Source: Aquimixticola soesokkakensis
GTDB taxonomy: Bacteria; Pseudomonadota; Alphaproteobacteria; Rhodobacterales; Rhodobacteraceae
Reading direction: 5' to 3'
Assembly (NCBI RefSeq): GCF_900172375.1
Contig: NZ_FWFS01000006.1
Coordinates: forward strand, 62,001 to 126,000
DNA: 64,000 bases
In this document: positions 25,082-34,962 of the stretch, in pieces
Layout: each line of letters begins with the position of its first letter
Position numbering within the stretch: the first letter of the stretch is position 1
Notes under the pieces: generated by a model
The model's input: the letters and a program-made list of their open reading frames with translations, nothing else
Told to the model about the DNA's origin: nothing
Databases searched by the model: none
Made by a program: the position numbers and the translations under genes

Positions 25082-26387
25082 CGTTCGCTGCCTTGATATA
25101 GGTCATCGGGTTCATAGCCTTGCCGTTCACACGGACTTCGTAGTGGAGGTGTGTTCCGGTAGACTGGCCGGAATTCCCCATAGCACCGATCTTGTCACCA
25201 CGCGATACTTTTTGGCCAACTTTCACATATATTTCGGACTGATGACCATATCGTGTCTCGATTCCGAAGGCGTGCTGGATCTTGACCAGACGCCCGTATC
25301 CCGAGGACCATCCTGCAAAAGTCACCACGCCATCGGCGGTGGAATAGATCGGCGAACCATAGGCACCGGCAAAATCGGTGCCCTCATGCATCCGCCCCCA
25401 GCGCGGCCCAAAGCCCGAGGTAAAGCGAAAGGCCGTCTGAAGCGGCGTGCCCAGCGGCACTTTCTGGGCGGCGATCCGGTAGAGGTTCAGCTCGTCCATT
25501 TTTGAAATGATGGCATTGGCGCGCTGCGCCTCCAGATCGGGTTCCCCGCCACGGGTGGAAAAACTGATCGGCATCAAGGGGCCGCCCTGACCGCTATAGC
25601 CCTGACGCACCGTGTCGATCAGGGTTTTGGACGAGAGGCCAGCGGCCGAGAACATCTTGTCCAGCGGTTCGATCGAGACCGTCACGGCCTCTTCCAACTG
25701 GCTGAAAATACGTTCGTTTTTCTCTTCAAGCAGGCGCTTGTCGAGGGCAATGTCGGCGGCAAGATCTTCGGCGTCCTGCGCCGCGGCGGCCATGGCGTCG
25801 CGCTGGGTCGCAGTGGCCGACAGCGCGACGGTCAGCATGTCGACCGTGCTTTCGATGTCTTCCTGACTGACGCCCTTGGGGCCTGTGTCCGTGCCCTCGA
25901 TCTGGGCGAGATATTGCGCGGCGGTATCTTCGGCGCTGTCGCGTTCCTTGAGGGTGCGCGAGAGGGTCGATTGCACAACGTCGATGCCGGTTTCCAATTC
26001 ACGCACCCGCTCTTCGGATTGCAGCAGCGTGCTTTGCATCGTGGAAATCTGCGCCAGCGCGGTGTTGAAGCGTTCCTGCGCGGCGGCGGCTTCACTGGCG
26101 CGGGCGTCACGTTCGCCCGCCAGTTCGCGGATGCGGGTTTCAAACAGTTGCTGGTCGCGCGACACCTGATCGCGCACCGACCCCGACCCGATGCTGTCCA
26201 TCAGGATCACCGAGGTCGCGACAATCGCCCAGGCCACAGTGACCGAGGAGCCGGCGAATCCCAAAAGCTGCGTCAGCGGGGTCAGTCGAACAAAGCGCGT
26301 ATCTGCATCCGAGCGTAGAAAGAGTCTCTGTTCTGGAAAGGCACCCGACAAGGCGTGGTTCAGCTTTCGCGATATCAAGTTCGTCAC
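25071..26387 (-). CDS. M23 family peptidoglycan endopeptidase with coiled-coil region
   Basis: The 438-residue protein has a single N-terminal membrane anchor (about 41-61, ending ATSVILMDSIGSG) and a long coiled-coil region (about 70-260, rich in Glu, Gln, Arg and Ala). The C-terminal LytM/M23 domain has the zinc and catalytic motifs RMHEGTDFAG and THLHYEVR. It should cut peptide cross-bridges in the periplasm. The start chosen is GTG at 26387, which gives VTNLISRKLNHALSGAFPEQ, an N-terminus like that of relatives; the open frame continues upstream but is non-coding in character. It overlaps the bactofilin gene. Confidence 0.88.
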   Translation of the reverse strand: MTNLISRKLNHALSGAFPEQRLFLRSDADTRFVRLTPLTQLLGFAGSSVTVAWAIVATSVILMDSIGSGSVRDQVSRDQQLFETRIRELAGERDARASEAAAAQERFNTALAQISTMQSTLLQSEERVRELETGIDVVQSTLSRTLKERDSAEDTAAQYLAQIEGTDTGPKGVSQEDIESTVDMLTVALSATATQRDAMAAAAQDAEDLAADIALDKRLLEEKNERIFSQLEEAVTVSIEPLDKMFSAAGLSSKTLIDTVRQGYSGQGGPLMPISFSTRGGEPDLEAQRANAIISKMDELNLYRIAAQKVPLGTPLQTAFRFTSGFGPRWGRMHEGTDFAGAYGSPIYSTADGVVTFAGWSSGYGRLVKIQHAFGIETRYGHQSEIYVKVGQKVSRGDKIGAMGNSGQSTGTHLHYEVRVNGKAMNPMTYIKAANDVF

Positions 26388-26746
26388 ATTCGGTCCCCGA
26401 ATTGTCCCAATGCCGGCGGCGCTGTGGTGTGCATGTCCCGCACCGATCAGCCCTGCCGACGTTCTCAAGTCGTCCCGCCGGTAAGGGCGGTGACCAGCGC
26501 GCAAACCGCGTGCTGGCCCGGCGTCGCAAGGGTCCCGACCTCGCGAAGTTGCCAAGGAATTAACCGCTGGCGTGGGCGGAGGCAACGCTTTTGACCAAAA
26601 GGGCGATTATGCGGGCAGAAATGCGCCGGTTTTGGCGGTATCTTGCCGAAATATCGCACAGCTTTGACGGCCAGATCCGGGGCAAATCAGCGCCGGAGGG
26701 GGCAGCATATATTGCCCCCTCTCAAAATACTTCAGCGTTAAACCTG
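26388..26746. other. Intergenic region between DUF455 gene and M23 operon
   Basis: This 359-base stretch has no convincing gene. It must hold the promoter of the M23-bactofilin operon (minus strand). A 9-bp hairpin (26696-26704 with 26713-26721, GAGGGGGCA/TGCCCCCTC) lies 26 bases after the DUF455 stop and may end that transcript, though no U-run follows on the minus strand. Confidence 0.5.
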
Positions 26747-27634
26747 CTATGACCCCTCTTGGGCTGCGGTGCGCTCGATCTGGGCGACCATGTCCTCGGG
26801 TTCGGTGAGCGGCCAGTAGAAGTCCGGCGGCACACCGGCCTCGGCGCGCTTTTCCTCGTTGAAGGGCGCTTTGAGCAACCCGTGAAAATACCGCCGCACC
26901 ATGCTGTGAAAGGCCTCCTTGGGGTCGATATCCTCGCGTCCGCACAGAAAGTGGAACCATTTCGACCCGTAGGCGACATGGTGCACCTCTTCGGAGTAGA
27001 TCACCTGCAAAGCCTCGACCGAGGGCGTGTCTTTGGCCTTCTGGAAAAACGTGATCAAGCCGGGGGTCACATCAAGGCCGCGCGCCTCCAAGACCATGGG
27101 CACCACCGCCAGACGCCCGAGCAGGTCGTCCTTGGTCTCCAGCGCCGCGCGCCACATGCCCGCATGGGCCGGCATGGCGCCATAAAAGCTGTCGAGCGCT
27201 TCAAGGCGGTCGCATACAAGGTTGAAATGTTTGGACTCTTCCATAGCCGCCTTCACCCAGTCATCGTAAAACCCGACGGGAAAACGGATATGGGTAAAGC
27301 GCGCGATGAGGTCCCAATGCAGGTCAATCGCGTTCAATTCGATATGGGCGATGGCGTGGAGCATCGCATTGCGTCCCTCGGGGGTGCCGGGGCGGCGGCG
27401 CGGCACCTCGCGGGGGTCTTTCAACTCGGGTGCGGTGGGGCGTGCGGGCTCGTCGGGCGGGGTGGCCTGCCCGATGTCGGGGCGGGCGCCGCCCTGTTTT
27501 TCCTCGGCGCGCGCGGCAAACCATGCGGCGCCATAGGCCAGCGACAGGGCCGCTTTCGCGCGCCCGTCTGCGGTTTGCAACACCTCCACCGCCATCTGCG
27601 CCAGCGGTTTGAGCGACGTGGATGCAGGGCTCAT
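26747..27634 (-). CDS. DUF455 (ferritin-like) protein
   Basis: The 295-residue protein contains the DUF455 domain, a ferritin-like four-helix fold. Conserved Glu/His pairs that could bind a di-metal centre are visible in HAIAHIELNAIDLHWD, MEESKHFNLVCDRLE and EEVHHVAYGSKWFHF. The biochemical function is not established. Its ATG overlaps the stop of bcp by four bases (ATGA), indicating translational coupling, and the pairing with a peroxide reductase fits an oxidative-stress or metal-related role, though that is only inference. Confidence 0.87.
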   Translation of the reverse strand: MSPASTSLKPLAQMAVEVLQTADGRAKAALSLAYGAAWFAARAEEKQGGARPDIGQATPPDEPARPTAPELKDPREVPRRRPGTPEGRNAMLHAIAHIELNAIDLHWDLIARFTHIRFPVGFYDDWVKAAMEESKHFNLVCDRLEALDSFYGAMPAHAGMWRAALETKDDLLGRLAVVPMVLEARGLDVTPGLITFFQKAKDTPSVEALQVIYSEEVHHVAYGSKWFHFLCGREDIDPKEAFHSMVRRYFHGLLKAPFNEEKRAEAGVPPDFYWPLTEPEDMVAQIERTAAQEGS

Positions 27635-28104
27635 GCGGGGATCGCGTCCAACACTTCGGCGGCGTGCATCGCCACCTTCACCTTGGGCCAGATCCGGGCA
27701 ATCGTGCCGTCGGGCTTGATCAGGACACTCGTGCGGGTGATGCCCTCGAAGCTCTTGCCGTACATCTTTTTCTCCCCCCAAACGCCGTAGGCCTCGCAAA
27801 CGCTGGCCTGCGCGTCCGACAATAGGGGGATGCCAAGCCCGTGTTTGGCGCAAAACTTGTCATGCTTGGCGACGCTATCTTTGGAAATGCCGAAAACCTG
27901 AGCGCCCTTGGCCGCGAACTGGTCTTTAAGGGCCGTAAAATCAAGGGCTTCTGTCGTGCATCCCGGTGTGTCATCCTTGGGGTAGAAATACAAAACCACC
28001 CAATCCCCCTTCAGATCGGACAGGGTCACATCGGTGCCGCCGTCGCGGGGCAGGGTGAAATCGGGGGCGGTATCGCCCTCGCTCAAAGTCGAAGTGCCGC
28101 TCAT
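27631..28104 (-). CDS. bcp: Peroxiredoxin of the Bcp/PrxQ family
   Basis: The 157-residue thiol peroxidase reduces hydrogen and organic peroxides with thioredoxin. The peroxidatic Cys is at about residue 49 in DTPGCTTEALDF. The resolving Cys, which in many Bcp enzymes lies five residues later, is replaced by Leu54, and the remaining Cys residues (FCAKHG, SVCEAYG) lie elsewhere. This suggests a one-cysteine or atypical mechanism. The gene is the first of a two-gene unit with the DUF455 gene and is divergent from the AsmA-like gene. Confidence 0.92.
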   Translation of the reverse strand: MSGTSTLSEGDTAPDFTLPRDGGTDVTLSDLKGDWVVLYFYPKDDTPGCTTEALDFTALKDQFAAKGAQVFGISKDSVAKHDKFCAKHGLGIPLLSDAQASVCEAYGVWGEKKMYGKSFEGITRTSVLIKPDGTIARIWPKVKVAMHAAEVLDAIPA

Positions 28105-28294
28105 GTGATGTCCTTTCAGTCGCGCCTGTGCGTGTCTTGTGCTTGTCTTGTTTTAACCCTCGTGACCCAAAGTTAAAGTGGCGCGGCGCGCCTGCGTCTA
28201 TTATTCCGATGGAACGCCGCCCGAGCTTCGCCCTGATCCCTGCGCTGGTCTCCCTTTTGCGCATGGCCCCAACCACCCGCGTGTGAAAGTCCGA

Positions 28295-31200
28295 ATGACG
28301 CCCGATCCGACGCCATCCGACCCGCCCTGCGAAGCGGCATCCCCGCCGCCACGCAGGCTCAGGCGCCGCCACCGCGTGAGCCTGTGGTGCCTTGGTGTCT
28401 GTGTGGTTCTGGCGCTTGTTGCCGGGCTTGGGGCGCTGTCGATCCTGGGCAAACCCATCGTTGCCCCCGCGTGGCTGACCCATAAGATCGAAGCGCGGGT
28501 GAACGACAAGCTGCGCGGCAGCGGATCGGTGTCGATCGGTGCGCTGGTCTTCGAGGTCGATGGCGGGCTGCGCCCCGATGTGACCGCGCGCAATATTTCG
28601 ATTTTCGACACGCGTTCGGTGGAAATCGCGCGGATCAACAGCGCCAACGCCCTTGTGACGCTCGAGGGCATCCGCGCGGGCAAAATCACCCCGACACGGC
28701 TGGATTTGTCGGGGGCCGAAATCGTCGTGCGCCGCCGCCACGATGGCAGCTTGTCGATGAATTTCGGCGGGCAGGACCGCGATGTGGACCCGTCCGAAAT
28801 GCTCGCCGGACTGGAGGCGCTGTTTGTCAGCGGCCCCTTTTCGCGGCTTGACGAAATTCGCGCCGATGCGCTGACGATTGTGGTGGAGGACGCGCGCGCA
28901 GGGCGGGTGTGGCAGGTGATCAACGGCGGGGTGCGCCTGCGCCACGACGGCGCGGACATCGACCTGTCGCTGGCCTTTGAACTGTTCAATGGCAGCGAAA
29001 GCCTTGCGCCCGTCTCGCTGGCCTTTTCCAAGGAATTGGGCGGCGCGCAGGCGCAGGTCCTTGTCAGTTTTGACGGGGTTCTGGCGCGCGATATTGCCGC
29101 CCAAAGCCCTGCCTTGTCGTTCCTGAGCGTGCTGGATGCGCCGATTTCGGGCTCCCTGTCGGGCACGGTCGATGCCGCGGCCAGACTTGAACACCTGAGT
29201 GCGGCGCTTGAGATTGGCAGCGGCGTGTTGCACCCGACGCAGGCCGTGACGCCGCTGGCATTCAACCACGCTCAAATGAGCCTCGATTACGACCCCAAGG
29301 CCGCGCGCATCGGCCTTGACCGCCTTGATCTGGATGCGGATATTTTGGGGGTCTCCGCGCAGGGCCAGATCCTTTTGCGTGACTTGTCAAACAATTGGCC
29401 CGAAACTCTGATCGGCCAGTTCGATATCGCGCGCTTTGATCTGGGCCAGACCGACATCTTCGCCGCGCCTTTGTCATTTGACGGTGGCGGGGTGGACCTG
29501 CGGCTTAAACTGGACCCGTTCACCTTGGATTTGGGGGCGCTGCGCTTGACGCGCGGGGACACGCAAATCACCGGAACCGGCTTTGTTCAGGCCGATGAGC
29601 GCACCAATGAAACGGGGGGCGGTGCGGGGTGGCGCGCGCGCGCCGACCTTGCGTTTGACGAGGCAACCCCTGCGGATATTCTGGCGCTCTGGCCCACCGG
29701 CACCAAAGCCAAATCGCGCCTCTGGGTTGCGCAAAATGTCCATGCCGGACGCATTTACAACGGGGCGGCGGGGCTGCGGATCGTGCCCGATGAACCGCCC
29801 GCTCTGGCGCTCAACTGGTCCTTTGAAGACGCCGAGGTGAGCGTGCTCAAGGCCTTGCCCCCCATCACGCAGGCGCAGGGATTCGCCACGATCGCTGACG
29901 ATGCGATGACCATCGTGATGGAGGCGGGACAGATGGCGGCGCCGCTGGAGGGGCCGATCGACATGGCCGGATCGGTGGTGCGCATCCCGCAACTCAGCCG
30001 CCGTCCCAACCTGATGGAGGTGACGCTGGACACGCGCTCTAGCCTGAGCGCGGGCCTGTCGCTGATGGCGGCGCCGCCGTTCAACATTTTGTCCAGGACC
30101 AGCCTTGGGGCCGATGTGGCGCAAGGACGCGCGCAGGGCATCACGCGGTTGCAGTTCCCGCTAAAGCCGGGGATCACCTTCGCCGATGTCGATTACAGCG
30201 TTGATATCGCTTTGAAAGATGTCAAAAGTGATCAGTTGGTGAAAGGTCGCGCCCTTACGGCGGAGGCGTTGAGCGTGACGGCCAATCCCGAAGGGATTCG
30301 CATCGCGGGCGCGGCCACGCTTGACGGTGTGGCGCTGGAGGGAGCGTGGGCGCAGGCGTTCAACGCCGAGGCAGGCGGCGTGAGCCGCTTTGCCGCGACG
30401 GTGGCGCTTGATCCGCGCGCGCTTGAGACGTTCAACATTAAACTACCTGACGGGATGCTGCGCGGGGGCGGGACGGGCGCGCTTGAGGTCGATTTGCAGA
30501 TGGGGCAGGCACCGGCCTTCCGCCTGACCTCCGATCTGCGCGGATTGGACCTGCGCATTGCACCGCTGGGCTGGCGTAAACCGGCGGGTCAAATCGGCAG
30601 CCTCAGCGTGGCGGGCCGACTTGGGACGGCGCCGGTGATCGACGCGCTCTCGTTATCTGGCAACGGTTTGAAGGCCACAGGGGGCAGGCTGGCCCTCACC
30701 CCCTCGGGTGCGTTGAAAACCCTTTCGTTCTCGCGTGTTACCTTGGGGGATTGGCTGGATGTTCCGGTCACGATTTCGCCGCGTGGCGCGGGGGTTTCGA
30801 TTGCGACTCGCGGCGGCACAGTTGACTTGCGCGGCATGCCGCAGGGCGGATCGACCGGGGGGGCAGGCGGCAGCGGCGCAACGGGGCAGACCACGCTGTC
30901 CTTACGGCTGGACCGCTTGCGCCTCAACGACACGCTTGCGGTGACGGATTTTGCCGCCGAACTTGCCGGGCAGGGCGTTCCGGTGGGGACTTTTACGGGG
31001 TTGATCAATGGCGCAGCGCTCGTAACGGGCGCGCTTGCGGCCACATCGCGCGGCGCGCAGATCACCCTGCGTGCCCAGGACGGCGGCGGCGCGGCGCGTG
31101 CTGCGGGGGTGTTTACCAGCGCGCAGGGGGGCGATTTGACGCTGGTGCTGACGCCGCTCGGGCCACGCGGACATTATGACGGCAGCTTTTACCTCAGTGA

Positions 31201-31642
31201 CACCCGCATGGTCGGCGCGCCGGTTCTGGCCGAACTTTTGTCGCTGATTTCGGTGGTGGGCCTGCTCGATCAGCTCAGCGGAGCGGGAATTTTGTTTTCC
31301 GAGGTCGAGGGCGTCTTTCACGCCACGCCCGAGACCTTCAGCCTGCGCAGCCTCTCGGCAACCGGCCCCTCGATGGGCCTGTCGCTGGATGGGACCTATG
31401 ACATGGCGCGCAAGACCGTAGACCTGCAAGGCGTTGTTTCGCCGTTCTATTTTCTCAACGGCATTGGGTCGGTTCTGACGCGCAAGGGGGAGGGGCTGTT
31501 TGGCATGACCTTCACGCTCAGCGGGGCAGCAAAGGCCCCGACGGTGGGGGTGAACCCGCTGTCGCTCTTCACGCCGGGCATGTTTCGCGACATCTTTCGC
31601 AAGGAACCGCCCGCGCCCCCTTCCGCCCTGCAGGGCAATTGA
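28295..31642 (+). CDS. Large AsmA/YhdP-like membrane-anchored protein
   Basis: The 1115-residue protein has a Pro/Arg-rich cytoplasmic head, one transmembrane helix (about 36-58, WCLGVCVVLALVAGLGALSIL) and a very long periplasmic beta-rich region. It matches the DUF3971/AsmA-like family (YhdP, TamB relatives). These proteins form long grooves that carry lipids from the inner to the outer membrane, and by family that is the likely role. The C-terminal AsmA-like segment includes LSATGPSMGLSLDGTYDMA and GVVSPFYFLNGIGSVLTRKG. The ATG at 28295 is chosen; an upstream in-frame start (28178) overlaps the divergent promoter region. queA follows 14 bases after the stop. Confidence 0.85.
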   Translation: MTPDPTPSDPPCEAASPPPRRLRRRHRVSLWCLGVCVVLALVAGLGALSILGKPIVAPAWLTHKIEARVNDKLRGSGSVSIGALVFEVDGGLRPDVTARNISIFDTRSVEIARINSANALVTLEGIRAGKITPTRLDLSGAEIVVRRRHDGSLSMNFGGQDRDVDPSEMLAGLEALFVSGPFSRLDEIRADALTIVVEDARAGRVWQVINGGVRLRHDGADIDLSLAFELFNGSESLAPVSLAFSKELGGAQAQVLVSFDGVLARDIAAQSPALSFLSVLDAPISGSLSGTVDAAARLEHLSAALEIGSGVLHPTQAVTPLAFNHAQMSLDYDPKAARIGLDRLDLDADILGVSAQGQILLRDLSNNWPETLIGQFDIARFDLGQTDIFAAPLSFDGGGVDLRLKLDPFTLDLGALRLTRGDTQITGTGFVQADERTNETGGGAGWRARADLAFDEATPADILALWPTGTKAKSRLWVAQNVHAGRIYNGAAGLRIVPDEPPALALNWSFEDAEVSVLKALPPITQAQGFATIADDAMTIVMEAGQMAAPLEGPIDMAGSVVRIPQLSRRPNLMEVTLDTRSSLSAGLSLMAAPPFNILSRTSLGADVAQGRAQGITRLQFPLKPGITFADVDYSVDIALKDVKSDQLVKGRALTAEALSVTANPEGIRIAGAATLDGVALEGAWAQAFNAEAGGVSRFAATVALDPRALETFNIKLPDGMLRGGGTGALEVDLQMGQAPAFRLTSDLRGLDLRIAPLGWRKPAGQIGSLSVAGRLGTAPVIDALSLSGNGLKATGGRLALTPSGALKTLSFSRVTLGDWLDVPVTISPRGAGVSIATRGGTVDLRGMPQGGSTGGAGGSGATGQTTLSLRLDRLRLNDTLAVTDFAAELAGQGVPVGTFTGLINGAALVTGALAATSRGAQITLRAQDGGGAARAAGVFTSAQGGDLTLVLTPLGPRGHYDGSFYLSDTRMVGAPVLAELLSLISVVGLLDQLSGAGILFSEVEGVFHATPETFSLRSLSATGPSMGLSLDGTYDMARKTVDLQGVVSPFYFLNGIGSVLTRKGEGLFGMTFTLSGAAKAPTVGVNPLSLFTPGMFRDIFRKEPPAPPSALQGN

Positions 31643-31656
31643 GATAAGAGGCGCGC

Positions 31657-32715
31657 ATGAAACTGTCCGATTTTGATTTCGCCCTTCCCGACGATCTGAT
31701 TGCCACGCGTCCGGCCAAGCCGCGGCCCTCGGCGCGCCTTTTGGTGGCCACGCCGCAGGCGCTGCACGACGCGCGGGTGTACGACCTTGTGACCTGGCTG
31801 CAACGCGGAGATCGTTTAGTGTTGAACGATACGCGAGTCCTGCCCGCGCGCCTCAGCGGCAAACGCGGCCGCGACACGGCGCAGGGCTATCAAGAGGCCA
31901 GAATCGAAGTCACATTGCTGGAACCCCAGCCGCAGGCGGGCCAGTGGATGGCGCTGATCAAGCCGGCCAAGAAGCTTGCGCTTGGCGAGGAAGTCCGCTT
32001 TTCCGACGACCTTTGCGCTACGCTGATCCGCAAAGACGGCGGGGAAGCCATCCTTGATTTCAACCTGACGGGCGAGGATTTCGATCTGGCCCTGGCGCAG
32101 GCAGGCTCGATGCCGCTTCCGCCCTATATCGCTGCAAAACGCCCCGCCGATGAGGCCGACAAACAGGACTACCAGACGGTCTGGGCCGCGCGTTCGGGGG
32201 CCGTGGCCGCGCCGACCGCAAGCCTGCATTTCGATGAGGACCTTCTGGCGCAACTCGCCCAGAAAGGCGTGGAATTCACCCATGTCACGCTGCATGTCGG
32301 TGCCGGAACCTTCCTGCCGGTGAAGGTCGAGAACGTCGATGACCATAAAATGCACGCGGAATGGGGCGAGGTGACGCCGCAGGCCGCAGGCGAAATCGCC
32401 GCAACGAAAGCGGCGGGGGGGCGGGTGATTCCGGTCGGCACCACCGCGCTGCGCCTGATCGAATCTGCGGCGCGCGACAGCGGACAGATCGCCCCGTTTT
32501 TGGGCACAACGGATATTTTCATCAAACCCGGTTTCGAGTTTCGCGTGGCCGATGCGCTGATGACCAATTTCCACCTGCCCAAATCAACCTTGATGATGCT
32601 GGTGTCGGCGGTCATGGGGGCCGAGCGCGTGCGCGAGATCTACGCCCATGCGATTGCGCAGCGGTATCGTTTTTTCTCCTACGGGGATGCGTCTTTGTTG
32701 CTGCCGAAGGGGTAA
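31657..32715 (+). CDS. queA: S-adenosylmethionine:tRNA ribosyltransferase-isomerase
   Basis: QueA transfers and isomerises the ribosyl group of SAM to 7-aminomethyl-7-deazaguanine in tRNA, giving epoxyqueuosine. The 352-residue product begins [20 protein letters not shown] and has the conserved segments [34 protein letters not shown] and [25 protein letters not shown] lies just before the ATG. It is 14 bases after the AsmA-like gene and probably in the same operon. tgt is not in the window. Confidence 0.96.
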   Translation: MKLSDFDFALPDDLIATRPAKPRPSARLLVATPQALHDARVYDLVTWLQRGDRLVLNDTRVLPARLSGKRGRDTAQGYQEARIEVTLLEPQPQAGQWMALIKPAKKLALGEEVRFSDDLCATLIRKDGGEAILDFNLTGEDFDLALAQAGSMPLPPYIAAKRPADEADKQDYQTVWAARSGAVAAPTASLHFDEDLLAQLAQKGVEFTHVTLHVGAGTFLPVKVENVDDHKMHAEWGEVTPQAAGEIAATKAAGGRVIPVGTTALRLIESAARDSGQIAPFLGTTDIFIKPGFEFRVADALMTNFHLPKSTLMMLVSAVMGAERVREIYAHAIAQRYRFFSYGDASLLLPKG

Positions 32716-32850
32716 ATGCCCCTTGCGCCGCGTGCAGCGCAGCGATTAGGGAGAATTTAACCAAGTGGAAAATATCCTGCGCGCAAGAGGCGGCGGGAAT
32801 GCCTGCCGCTTCTGACTGCGCGTTCGCGTGCCCTCGACAAGGAAACGCCC

Positions 32851-34155
32851 ATGTTCAACGTGCTCAAGTCTTCATATGCGCTGCTGCTTGGCATGATGCT
32901 TTTGATGATCGGCAACGGGTTGCAGGGGACGTTGCTGGGCGTGCGCGGGCCGCTTGAGGGGTTTTCGACCACGTCGATGTCCTTCATCATGTCGGCCTAT
33001 TTTGCAGGCTTTATGGGCGGATCGCGCGCGGCGCCCTTGATGATCCGGCGCGTCGGACACGTGCGGGTCTTTGCCGCTGTCGCCTCGTTTATTTCCGCAG
33101 CGTTGATTATTTTTCCTGCTGTAACAGATCCTTACGCGTGGTTCGGCCTGCGCGTTGTCTTGGGGTTCTGCTTTGCCAGTGTCTATGTGACGGCGGAAAG
33201 CTGGCTCAATAATTCGGCCACGAATGAAACGCGCGGCAAGGCGTTGTCGCTGTATATGATGGTGCAAATGGCCGGGATCGTGATCGCGCAGTGGATCGTG
33301 ACGCGCGGTGACCCGTCGGGCTTTATCCTGTTCATCGTGCCCTCGGTCCTGGTGTCGATTTCCTTTGCGCCGATCCTGCTGACGGTTTCGCCGGCACCGC
33401 CCCATGCGGCGACCAAGGACCTACCGATCCGCGAGTTGTTCCGCATCTCTCCGCTGGGCTGCGCGGGCATGTTGCTGACGGGGGGCGTTTTTGCGGCGCA
33501 ATATGGCATGTCGGCGGTCTATGCGACGCTGGCAGGGTTGACGGTGGACCAGCTGTCGCTGTTCATCGCGCTGATTTACGTGGGGGCGGTGGTGCTTCAA
33601 TACCCCATCGGCTGGATTTCCGACCGGATCGACCGGCGTATCTTGATCGCCGTCATCGCCCTGATCGGCGCGCTTGCGGCGATTTTCGGAGCGGTGATGC
33701 CCACCACGCCCCTCTCGGTCTATGTGGCGGCGTTTTTGATCGGCGGGATGACCAACCCGTTGTATTCTTTGCTGATTGCCCACACGGGCGACTTCATGCA
33801 ACCCGAAGACATGGCCAGTACCTCGGGCGGTTTGTTGTTTTTGAACGGGGTTGGCGCGGTCGCTGGGCCGCTGGTGGCGGGCTTGATGCTCGAACAGATC
33901 GGGCCCTCGGGCTATTGGGTTTTGCAGGGCGCGCTTTTGGCCGTCGTTGCGGGCTATGCGCTGTGGCGCACCACCCGTCGCGCAGCGCCCGCCAGCGAAG
34001 ATACGGCCTCCTACGTCAGCATTCTGCCAACCGCCTCTCCCATGGCTGTGGAGTTCGCACAGGAATGGGCGGCGGAAACCGCCCTTGCCGAACAGGCCGA
34101 ACAGGCCGAAGAGGCGGCGCAAGACGCCCGGGGCGACGCCGGCGACGCGGCTTAG
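32851..34155 (+). CDS. MFS transporter
   Basis: The 434-residue protein has about 12 hydrophobic helices in two halves and the usual MFS loops (GGSRAAPLMIRRVGHVRVF between helices 2 and 3). The segment TAESWLNNSATNETRGKALSLY after helix 4 resembles the YcaD-like MFS subfamily. The substrate is not known. The C-terminal cytoplasmic tail is highly acidic and Ala-rich with an AEQAEQAEEAA run. ATG at 32851 has CAAGGAAA upstream. A 12-bp tandem duplication follows the stop codon. Confidence 0.88.
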   Translation: MFNVLKSSYALLLGMMLLMIGNGLQGTLLGVRGPLEGFSTTSMSFIMSAYFAGFMGGSRAAPLMIRRVGHVRVFAAVASFISAALIIFPAVTDPYAWFGLRVVLGFCFASVYVTAESWLNNSATNETRGKALSLYMMVQMAGIVIAQWIVTRGDPSGFILFIVPSVLVSISFAPILLTVSPAPPHAATKDLPIRELFRISPLGCAGMLLTGGVFAAQYGMSAVYATLAGLTVDQLSLFIALIYVGAVVLQYPIGWISDRIDRRILIAVIALIGALAAIFGAVMPTTPLSVYVAAFLIGGMTNPLYSLLIAHTGDFMQPEDMASTSGGLLFLNGVGAVAGPLVAGLMLEQIGPSGYWVLQGALLAVVAGYALWRTTRRAAPASEDTASYVSILPTASPMAVEFAQEWAAETALAEQAEQAEEAAQDARGDAGDAA

Positions 34156-34167
34156 GACAAGGCCTCT

Positions 34168-34191
34168 TCCTCCCCCTGATCCTCCCCCTGA
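34168..34191 (+). repeat. 12-bp perfect tandem duplication after MFS gene
   Basis: TCCTCCCCCTGA occurs at 34168-34179 and 34180-34191, starting 12 bases after the MFS stop codon. Confidence 0.88.
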
Positions 34192-34353
34192 GCGCGGGCA
34201 TTGTTGCAGGCTCGGCACAGATACGCCGGTGCGAGGGGGGCGAATTTTTTGCCCGATTGCGCAAACGGCAAATTGTTGTAACGCTTTGATGACTGTTGCA
34301 GCGGTGAACGGATTTCTGCGCAGCTTGCGAAGCGGCCTTGTAGGAGGACCCAA

Positions 34354-34929
34354 ATGAAGACCGCAGAGAAAATTCTGGCATTCTGGCTGGACGAAATCGC
34401 ACCCGAGTCTTGGTACAAGGGCACGCCGGAGCTGGACGCGGAGATCCGCGCGCGCTTCATGGATGACTATGCGCGCACGGTGGAGGGGGCCAATTCCCTG
34501 CTGCTGACCTACGCCTCGGGGGCGCTGGCCTATATCATCCTGCTCGACCAATTCCCGCGCAACATGTTTCGCGGCGAGGCGGGCAGCTTTCGCACGGATC
34601 GCATTGCGCTGACGGCGGCCAAAGCGGCGATTGAAAAGGGCTGGGACATGAAAATCGATGCCCCTGCGCGCCAGTTTTTCTACCTGCCGCTGATGCATTC
34701 GGAAAACCTGACGGATCAGGACCGCTGCGTGCGCCTCATCGCCAGCCGGATGCCCGCGGAAAAGGATGGGGCCAACCTGCGCCACGCCCAGGCACACCGT
34801 GAAATCATCCGCCGTTTTGGCCGCTTTCCCCATCGCAACGCGGCTCTGGGACGCGACAGCACCCCCGCAGAAGTCGCGTTTCTGGCGCAGGGGGGCTATG
34901 GCTCCGTGTTGACGGCTCTTGCCGCCTAG
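34354..34929 (+). CDS. DUF924 family protein
   Basis: The 191-residue helical protein belongs to the DUF924 family, distantly TPR-like, of unknown function. Recognisable parts are the N-terminal ILAFWLDEIAPESWY, the central LLDQFPRNMFRG motif, and RQFFYLPLMHSENL. TAGGAGG precedes the ATG at 34354. It lies 200 bp upstream of lpdA in the same orientation, with a long imperfect palindrome in between. Confidence 0.88.
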   Translation: MKTAEKILAFWLDEIAPESWYKGTPELDAEIRARFMDDYARTVEGANSLLLTYASGALAYIILLDQFPRNMFRGEAGSFRTDRIALTAAKAAIEKGWDMKIDAPARQFFYLPLMHSENLTDQDRCVRLIASRMPAEKDGANLRHAQAHREIIRRFGRFPHRNAALGRDSTPAEVAFLAQGGYGSVLTALAA

Positions 34930-34962
34930 GCCCAGCCGCCGCGCGGCCTGAACAGGATTTCA

